NCBI RefSeq assembly: GCF_030272615.1
Contig: NC_081413.1
Location: forward strand, 185,824,115 to 185,888,114
Source: Cryptomeria japonica
Lineage: Eukaryota; Streptophyta; Pinopsida; Cupressales; Cupressaceae
DNA: 64,000 bases
Direction of reading: 5' to 3'
This document shows, in pieces, positions 57,133 to 64,000 of the stretch. Under the pieces are notes generated by a model, which ran no database searches, was not told the DNA's origin, and saw only the letters and a program-made list of their open reading frames with translations. Each line of letters opens with the position of its first letter. Position 1 is the stretch's first letter. Both the position numbers and the translations under genes were made by a program.

Positions 57133-58402
57133 TGTAAAGCGGAAAAATCGAACCCTAGTCGTTCTCCCCTCCCCAACTCCGAGGAGGGAGAAGGGAGAGT
57201 CACTAGGGTTGATGGTTTTCACTTAGGAGGGACTTTACATTCAAAAGAGGGGTTGAAATCCACAAGATCCAATCCCACGCAATGCAAGATTGGATTCTAT
57301 ATGAGTTTCAAGGGTTGTGATAGCGAGGATACCCTCTTTTGTAAAGAATGTAGATGGAAAGATTGAACTAGGAATGCATAGAAAGTGAGAAAGATTCACT
57401 TATAAACTAAGTTAGGGATATAGGATGAAGCTGCGGACCTGGAATTAGCAGTAAAATGTTGAGACGGTGTTATCCTGCAAATTTGAGAAAAAGTTGACGG
57501 GACGATGGCGCCCGGTGTGCACACGGTCCTCTGAAAAATCCGCGAAACGAAGGGGGATCTATTCGTCTCTGCACAAGGATTCCAGATCTTCAATTTCAGC
57601 CGCGTACCTGCAACCTACACATAGAAAAGCGAAGATGATTGGGGGGTTAGGGATTAGGGGTTTGCCCTTAGGTCAAACCCCGGTTTTGGAATTAACCAAG
57701 AAATGAGAAATGCTGTAAATGTAATGTAAAACAAGTACTAGTACCTTGTTGTAAGGATGTTTGTATCCTTATATGCGAAGGTATAGATGTTGTTGTTTGT
57801 TGTATGTTGTATGTTGTAGCATGTAATGTGTTGTAAGTGATCTCCTCTTCAATGGTTGAATCCTTGTCTTGAATGCAACACTTAGCCTTGAATGGAGACT
57901 TAGAATGATCAGTTGCTTGAAGGAATGCTTGAATGCTTGAATGTTTGAGTATCGTTTCCACATCTTGTACACATATGTCCTTCCTCCTCAAAATGGGAGA
58001 GGAAATGTAGTTTATATACTTGCCAATTAGGGTTGATAGACTGATTTTGTCGACCTTGGGCCGACTAGGAAAGATTATTTTCCAAATTGCCAACAAAAAG
58101 GCCCGAAGTCCCATAGGAGACCGGGCCCAAAATAGGGCCAGGGACCAGGGCGCTGGACGCCATGGTCCTGGGGGACCAGGGCACTGGGCGCCCTGGTCCT
58201 GAAGGACCACGGTGCTGGGCGCTCTGGTCCCACCTCCCGGGACAACAGGGTGCAAGGAGGATCAAGCCAAGGTGCTGGAAAAATGCAGTTTTTGGTGTCA
58301 TGAGCAAGTTTCGGGGTCTCCATTCAGGTTTAGTGTTGCGTCACCATCGTGAAGACCCAAATGCGGTCGAAATTGCAAGTGTCACAATTTTAGGACGCTA
58401 CA
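57133..58402 (-). repeat. 5' LTR (element sense) of the non-autonomous Ty3-type element
   Basis: 1270 bp. It differs from the 3' LTR mainly by scattered substitutions and by having three instead of two 31-bp hairpin units (58142-58230). In minus-strand sense a GTATATAAAC TATA box lies at about 58010-58019, so the hairpins fall in U3 upstream of the promoter. Confidence 0.94.
58142..58230. repeat. 31-bp tandem hairpin units in LTR U3
   Basis: Units start at 58142, 58173 and 58204. The best-preserved unit of the family (47042-47068) is a perfect palindrome with arms GGACCAGGGCGC and GCGCCCTGGTCC around a TGG loop. Arms in this copy carry substitutions. Copy number is 3 here and 2 in the LTRs at 50551 and 46038. 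Confidence 0.88.
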
Positions 58403-58407
58403 GCAGG

Positions 58408-61400
58408 AAAGAAAATGAAGAACTTGAAGCACTGTTTGCAAGGAAAATGCCTAAAGGTCCAGTTGGAAGTAAGTATGAAGGTAAAGCACCCTTTAAATGT
58501 TTTAGCTGCAATAAGATTGATCATATGGCTTCAAGATGCCCTGATAGATATGCTAGACTAAGAGGAGAAGCTAGAAGAACATACAAGCCTAATCCTGAAT
58601 ATCAGAGATACAGATTTAAGAAGAATAAAGACAAATCTTGTTACATTGCTGATGAAGGTGTGATTCATGATTCTGATGAGGATCTAGCAAACAATGGATG
58701 GGTTTTTGTTGCTATAACAGAAGATCAACCAGCACCTACTGCTCAACCAGTAGAACAAGCCCTAGCAGCTAAAGTTGAAGTAAAGGATGAATGGATCATT
58801 GACTCAGGATGCTCACATCATATGACAGGAGACAAAGGTAAATTCTTGAACTTTCAAGAATACAATGGAGGCTTAGTAAGATTTGGAGATGACAAAGCTT
58901 GTTCAATTAAAGGTAAGGGTACAATATCTCTTGATGGTAAGCATAACACTGACAATGTCTACTATGTTGAAGGATTAAAGCATAATCTTTTAAGTGTTGG
59001 TCAATTAGTTGAGAAAGGATTTTAGTTACAATTTAAAAATGGAAAATGCAAAATCATGAATAGAACTGGTTTAGAAATTGCAACCAGTAATCAGACTAGA
59101 GGTAATATCTTTCATTTGAACAACAGTAAAAAGACATGCTTGATTGCACATATAGATGAAAGTTGGTTATGGCATACGAGACTTTGTCATGTAAACTTTG
59201 ATTGCATGGTAAAGATCAGTACTACTAAGACAGTTAGAGATTTATCTAAAATTGTCAAACCTCAGAATACAATATGTAAGGAATGTCAATTTGGAAAACA
59301 AGTTAGAGCTAGTTTCAAAAGTATTCTAGAAAAATCCAATAATGCTCTTGATTTGATTCACACTGATTTACGTGGTCCAGCTAGAACTAAAAGCTTACAA
59401 GGTGATAGATATTTCATGCTAATCATTGATGACTATTCTAGAATGTGTTGGGTTACTTTTCTCAGAGAAAAATCAGAAGCACTTGGAAAGTTCAAACTGT
59501 TCAAAGCAATGGTTGAAAATGACACCGATAAGAAAATCAAATGTTTAAGATCAGATCAAGGAGGAGAATTCACATCTAAGGAATTTAATACATTCTATGA
59601 AGTGAATGGAATCGGAAGACAACTATCAGCACCTCAGACACCACAACAGAATGGAGTTGTTGAAAGGAAAAACATAACTATCTTGGATGCAGCAAGAAGT
59701 ATGTTATTAGAAGCAAATTTACCACATGTGTATTGGAGAGAAGCAATCAGTACAATGGTCTATACATTCAACAAAGTTCACATCAAAGGTGAAACCGGTA
59801 AGACCCCTCGTGAACTATGGTTTGGTAATACTCCTACTCTTAAGTATTTCAGAATTTTTGGAAGCAAATGTTATATCAGAAGAGATGAGTATATTGGAAA
59901 ATTTGATCCTAGAAGTGATGAAGGAATATTTCTTGGTTATTCATCTAAGAGCAAGGCATATAGATGTTTTAACAAAAGATTGAAGAAAATTGTTGAGAGT
60001 ACAAATGTAAAGATTGATGAACAATTCAGAGGAACTTCAAGGTATGTAGACTCTGAACCGGCAACAAAAATTTTGACAAATGAACCTACACTGAATCCAC
60101 CGGTACAGAATGAAGATCTAGCTACCCGATACCATCTGAGGATTCCACAGTAATTGAAGAACAAAAACAAACAAAGACACTCTGGTATGTAAGACTGAAT
60201 CATTCAGAAGATCAGATAGTTGGAAACAAATTTAAAGGAGTCATGACAAGAGGAAGATTGGCAAATGAAGATGTATGTCTTATTTCTCAAATTGAACCAT
60301 CATCTATTAATGAGGCATGTGAAGATAAATTTTGGATTAAAGCTATGGAAGAAGAATTAGAACAAATTGAGAAAAATAACACTTGGACATTAGTTCCCTG
60401 GCCTAAAGATAAAAATGTAATTGGAACCAAATGGGTATTCAAAAAATAACTTAATGAAGATGGTAAGGTTGTTAGAAATAAAGCAAGACTAGTGTGTAAG
60501 AGATACTCTCAGAAGGAAGGAGTTGATTACAATAAAACCTTTGCACCGGTAGCTAGAATTGAGGCAGTCAGATTATTCTTGGCTTTTGCAGCACACAAGA
60601 ACTACAAAGTTTATCAAATGGATATTAAATGTGCATTTTTGAATGGAGATCTTGAAGAGGAAGTCTATATTGAACAACGTGATGGATTTTCTTTGACATA
60701 TGACAATGATATGGTATGCAGGTTAAGGAAGGCTCTGTATGGACTAAAACAAGCTCCAAGAGCTTGGTATGCAAGATTGGATAAGTATCTTTTAAAGATT
60801 GGTTTTACTAAAGGAAATGTAGAGAACAATTTATATTACAAAATAACTAATGATGACATATTGATTATAGAAGTATTCATTGATGATATAATCTTTGGAG
60901 GAGAAGATGGATTATGTAAATAATTTTCTATTAAAATGCAGCAAGAATTTGAAATGTCTATGATTGGAGAAATAAAATTGTTTTTAGGATTGTAGATTTC
61001 ACAGACTGATAAAGGTATATTCTTAAGTCAATCCAAATACTTAAAAGAGTTACTAAAGAAATTTGGGATGGAGAACTCTGAACCGGTAAGCACACCTATG
61101 ACTACAAATGACAAATTATCTCAAAGGGATGAATCTACACCTGCTAATCCAACTAGATACAAATCTATGATAGGAGGTTTATTGTACTTGACACAAACCA
61201 GACCTGATATTATGAATGCAGTATGTATTGTTTCAAGATTTCAAAGTAATCCTAGAGAAAATCATGAATCAGAAGTAAAAAGGATTTTTGGGTACTTACA
61301 AGGGACTATAAATCTTGGATTATGGTATCCTAGAGATGAAAATTTTGATCTATGTGCATACACAGATGCAAATCGAGTAGGAGATGTGGATGATAGGAAA

Positions 61401-61829
61401 AGCACCACCAGTCGAGCATTCTTTCTTGGAAACAAATTAGTTTCTTGGTTGAGTAAGAAACAAAGTTGTACATCTTTATCAACAACAGAATCAGAATATG
61501 TTACAGCAGCAACCAACTGTACACAGGTACTATGGCTTAAGCAAATGTTGAAAGACATAAAGATAAAATGCAAGGAACCTATTACTATATATTGTGATAA
61601 CACTGCAGCAATTGATATATCTAAGAATCTAGTACTACATTCTAAAACAAAACATGTTTCTATCAAACTGAACTTTCTAAGGGAAAAAGTTGAAGAAAAG
61701 GAGATAAAACTGGTTTATGTGAATACTAAAGAACAACTTGCAGATATTTTTACAAAACCTTTGCCTAAGGAGACTTTTGAATATCTCAGAGATCATCTTG
61801 GAGTCATACCACCACTGGTAGAGACTTAG
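58408..61829 (+). pseudogene. Copia element 3 gag end, protease, integrase, RT, RNase H
   Basis: Gag resumes at 58408 and has a knuckle CFSCNKIDHMASRC (complete Cys/His set). Protease active site DSGCSHHMTG near 58802 is intact. Integrase: LWHTRLCHVNF and CKECQFGK zinc site, LIHTDLRGPA, IDDYSRMCWV, then PQQNGVVERKN near 59641. RT after about 60243: YQMDIKCAFLNGDLEEE, YGLKQAPRAWY, and a catalytic box FIDDIIFGG where YVDD is usual (both Asp kept). RNase H to 61829: GGLLYLTQTRPDIM, CDNTAAIDISKN, EQLADIFTKPLP. Stops at 59023, 60447, 60921 and 60994, and a frame change between about 60110 and 60240, inactivate it. Confidence 0.95.
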
Positions 61830-62220
61830 GAAGTTGTTGATTGTCATCAACCGACAGAATTAACAGACAAATCTTTTATTCTGGTATTTGATGAGGAAGC
61901 TACTTCTTAGGGGGAGTAGTTGGTATATTGAATTGATTGGTATTTTGTATATGAGCTTAGTTTTGTTGTAACTTTGGCATTTGATGTCAAAGGGGGGAAG
62001 ATATATATGGAAAAACACATTATCTTTTGGAGAGATTGGTACTGAAAAGCTTTGATAAACACATGTTGCTCCCAGGGGGAGAGATTGTTACTTAGGAGAG
62101 ATTATTACTTTCTGGTTATAATCTTTTTGGAGATTGTTGGTTTTTGGTATTTGGCATTTCTGTTTTAGCACTTTGATGGTTTTTCCATCTTGTGTTGCCA
62201 TCAATACCAAAGGGGGAGAT
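61830..62220 (+). other. 3' untranslated region of copia element 3 with repeated purine tracts
   Basis: Four purine tracts occur: TTAGGGGGAGTAG (61908), AAAGGGGGGAAG (61990), CCAGGGGGAGAG (62073) and the LTR-adjacent AAAGGGGGAGAT (62209-62220). Only the last abuts the LTR and should be the functional PPT. A similar series precedes the LTR at 1436. Confidence 0.75.
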
Positions 62221-63283
62221 TGTTGGTATTTTGGTATGGTTTTGTCATTGATGTGAACACCTACTAAAACACTAGCACTTTGGAGATCCAGCAGCATTCA
62301 CCGGCAAGCAAGTAACTATTGCACAATTACTGGTATATGGTTCACCGACAGGATATAACGATCACCGACACTTGGAATGATATGGAAGACACTTGGTAAT
62401 ATCGAAGACATCGAATGGAAATCTTATCTTAATGAATTAATCATTGGTATATTCATATTTTCATGTTTGCTTTTACCGGCAAATAGGTCCAGGGTTATCC
62501 AGGGTTACACCGATAGGCTTATCTTTTCCATATCAGCATGGCACGCTATGGAGATGATTAATTATTGTTGTAAATGCATTAAGCCGACATGTTCAATCAG
62601 TTATTGCATCGGATATTATATTGTTTGTAAAAAAAATTTATTGTAATATCTTGTAGAGCCGACCTACTAAAATTGGTCTTAGGTTATGGTATAAAGGTAA
62701 GATCTTATTTGTAAGATCAAGTGTGGAATGCGAAAAAGAATTATGTGAAGGTATATGCGAGATTAAGTAGTGCAATACATGCAGACATAATTTGAAGGTG
62801 AAGCTAGGTTTTTATGAAAGCATATTAGTATTACACCGGTACTAAATCCAGCATATGAAGATGCTATTTTGAGTAGTACATTCTTATTGGATTTAACCAT
62901 CCAATTGTAGTCAGTGTGACTCCTATTTTGTGATTGAGCAGTGAGCTCTAGGCGCTTGGCCTTTCTGCATGTGTAGGCCCCATTTATGTACACTTACTAT
63001 CTACAGTAGTATCATCTAATTGTGGGTAAGGTTTCCCACTGTGGTTTTTCCCCTTACAGGGTTTCCACGTACAAATATTGGTGTTATGTGTTGTGGATGA
63101 CTTTTTGTTTATGTTTCATGCACTAACCTTTACTGATATAGCAATTAACTGTTAAAACTGTCTATCGACATACTTAATTGGTTTACTGGTATTAAGCATT
63201 AAGTTGGTTAAGTTGTTTTTGGTTTGAATTTAGTTGACAACTAATTCACCCCCCCCCCTCTCAGTTGTCTCCAGGACCTAACA
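62221..63283 (+). repeat. 3' LTR of copia element 3
   Basis: 1063 bp, TGTTGGTATTTTGG to GGACCTAACA, colinear with 48703-49771 with few differences. TATA box at 62690-62695. Confidence 0.94.
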
Positions 63284-63386
63284 ATGGCAAGGGACTAACC
63301 GCCTCCCATGTGATCCATATTTTGACAATTTGTGTCGAGCATTGATAGATTGGTCTTTTGACGCAACAACAAACTAGGCCAACAAA

Positions 63387-63398
63387 TGGTATCAAAGC
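63387..63398 (+). promoter_or_regulatory. PBS of the TRIM
   Basis: TGGTATCAAAGC, two bases after LTR 1, one base from the initiator-Met complement TGGTATCAGAGC. It is followed closely by a tRNA B-box-like GGGTTCAAATCCCC (63410-63423). Confidence 0.88.
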
Positions 63399-63445
63399 AT
63401 TGGGTCACGGGTTCAAATCCCCTCAAGTAACACTGAGGGGGAAAT

Positions 63446-63581
63446 TGTTGGCAAAATGGTCAACACTCCTCTTGAGATTCATGACAAGGGACTAACTGCC
63501 TCCCGTGCAATCCATATCTTTAAATTTTTTATCGGGCATTGATAGATTGGTCTTTTGACACAACGGAAAACTAGGCCAACA
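63446..63581 (+). repeat. LTR 2 of the TRIM
   Basis: 136 bp, TGTTGGCAAAATGG to GGCCAACA, followed by the TSD GAGTG (63582-63586). Confidence 0.93.
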
Positions 63582-63586
63582 GAGTG

Positions 63587-64000
63587 CATGGAAATGCAGA
63601 TCCTACTGTGATGGAAATGTTGAGAGATTGCAGCCCGATTGGAAGTTGTTGAAATGGCCTAGAGAAGAGGTTGATAGGTTGAAGATGTGAGTGAAGATAA
63701 AGAAGAAGTGGTAGTTGGAGAACATGGAGAAAATCCACTAGCGAACGATTTGGATGAAGAAATGTTTATGAGGGAATTGTCTAGAGCAAATACTAGACCA
63801 CATTTTACCCCACCAAATTATGATGGAAAGTTGGATTCAGATGAATTGCTAGATTGGATCACGAAGATGGAAAAGCATTTTTATTTTGAAGGCACCATCA
63901 AAGATAGGAAGGTAAGATATGCTTGCACTAAGTTGAAAGGTCATGCATCTCTTTGGTGGGAATATTTGCAAGTTGATAGACAAAGGAGAGATAAAGAGAA
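63587..64000 (+). pseudogene. Chromovirus-like gag, continues beyond window
   Basis: The Gag interrupted at 48662 resumes here. After a degraded stretch with stops near 63650-63690 the retrotransposon Gag core is clear: FTPPNYDGKLDSDELLDWI, KMEKHFYFEG, VRYACTKLKGHASLWWEYL. This order (YDG...W..ME..F...KV..A...L.G.A..WW) is typical of Ty3/chromovirus Gag. A TGA at 63649 and the following frame change suggest a pseudogene. The rest, including pol, lies beyond the right edge. Confidence 0.85.

Larger units (their letters stand above)
50551..58402 (-). mobile_element. Non-autonomous Ty3-type (Tat/Ogre-like) element, TSD GCAGG
   Basis: The LTRs are 57133-58402 (5' in element sense) and 50551-51780 (3'). 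GCAGG flanks the element at 50546-50550 and 58403-58407, and removing it restores the copia gag frame. The sense strand is minus: PBS region TTTTGGTGAACCCGACGTG just inside the 5' LTR, a leader, Gag-PR-like coding region (55949-52519), then PPT AGTGGGGGCTAAA next to the 3' LTR. RT, RNase H and integrase are absent, so it must be mobilised in trans. Its LTRs match the solo LTR at 46038-47271; it is also related to the old element at 43107-47781. Confidence 0.93.
48703..63283 (+). mobile_element. Ty1/copia element 3, nearly complete, hosting a Ty3-type insertion
   Basis: 5' LTR 48703-49771, PBS TTGGTATCAAAGC (49773), gag, PR, IN, RT, RNase H, several purine tracts, 3' LTR 62221-63283. Flanking 5-mers are GTGGC (48698-48702) and ATGGC (63284-63288), a TSD with one mismatch, and the join restores the TRIM LTR at exactly 136 bp. 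Gag is split at 50550/58408 by the element at 50551-58402. Pol has five internal stops and one frameshift near 60.1 kb, so the element is dead but is the best preserved copia here. Confidence 0.93.
48663..63581 (+). mobile_element. TRIM (miniature LTR element), split by copia element 3, TSD GAGTG
   Basis: LTR 1 is 48663-48702 plus 63289-63384 (40 + 96 = 136 bp). LTR 2 is 63446-63581 (136 bp). Both start TGTTGG and end CTAGGCCAACA. The 61-bp interior (63385-63445) holds a PBS TGGTATCAAAGC (63387-63398), a B-box-like GGGTTCAAATCCCC and a PPT (actgagggggaaat). The TSD GAGTG is at 48658-48662 and 63582-63586. Without the copia insertion the element is 333 bp and has no coding capacity, so it depends on proteins of other elements. 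The two LTRs differ at about 26 of 136 positions by hand count. Confidence 0.93.

Noticed and set aside
58162-58407. Open frame extending the copia 3 gag upstream through the Ty3-type LTR
   Set aside because: It crosses the LTR/TSD junction at 58402-58407. The upstream part is translated hairpin repeat and not copia coding sequence.
1-64000. CRISPR arrays, bacterial operons or prophage
   Set aside because: No regularly spaced short direct repeats with unique spacers; introns, LTR elements and SINEs show a plant nuclear genome.

Overview
The window looks like nuclear DNA of a seed plant, probably a gymnosperm (conifer-like). It is AT-rich and gene-poor, with one recognisable cellular gene among old, decayed and mutually nested LTR retrotransposons, plus two tRNA-derived SINEs. 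The gymnosperm assignment is inference from repeat load, low gene density and the divergent gene sequence; no marker settles the species.

Layout. 1-2617: 3' end of a Ty1/copia element (RT, RNase H, 3' LTR). 2618-12480: mostly non-coding AT-rich DNA with tandem duplications, a SINE with a perfect 15-bp target-site duplication (TSD) and a DUF4283 (plant LINE ORF1-type) remnant. 12.5-15.8 kb: a gag-protease copia relative with a second SINE and an LTR. 17031-22390, minus strand: an AINTEGUMENTA-like AP2 transcription factor gene. Nine exons can be placed exactly, including a 9-bp microexon; they join to 2316 nt (771 codons plus stop). 23.2-27.4 kb: a diverged repeat array upstream of the gene, then a telomere-like repeat field.

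27.4-41 kb: a copia element (TSD AGTAT) whose integrase gene is split by a second LTR element (31279-38711, TSD ATGGC). That inner element has 1123-bp LTRs and no pol. It carries a coiled-coil/zinc-knuckle ORF and a 1053-codon ORF of unknown function.

41-64 kb: a nest up to six levels deep. A copia gag (40979-43106) is cut by an old Ty3-type element (from 43107). That is cut by a chromovirus-like element (from about 47782), which contains a miniature LTR element (TRIM; 136-bp LTRs, TSD GAGTG). Inside the TRIM sits a near-complete copia element (48703-63283), and inside that element's gag sits a non-autonomous Ty3-type element on the minus strand (50551-58402, TSD GCAGG). Two solo LTRs with intact TSDs (43309-44657 and 46038-47271) lie in the old Ty3-type element.

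No transposon ORF is fully intact. Decay is dominated by nonsense codons rather than frameshifts. The AP2 gene is the only locus that appears functional; its introns carry no recognisable transposon but do hold degenerate tandem and inverted repeats. Splice and TSD calls were made by hand; no database search or alignment was run.
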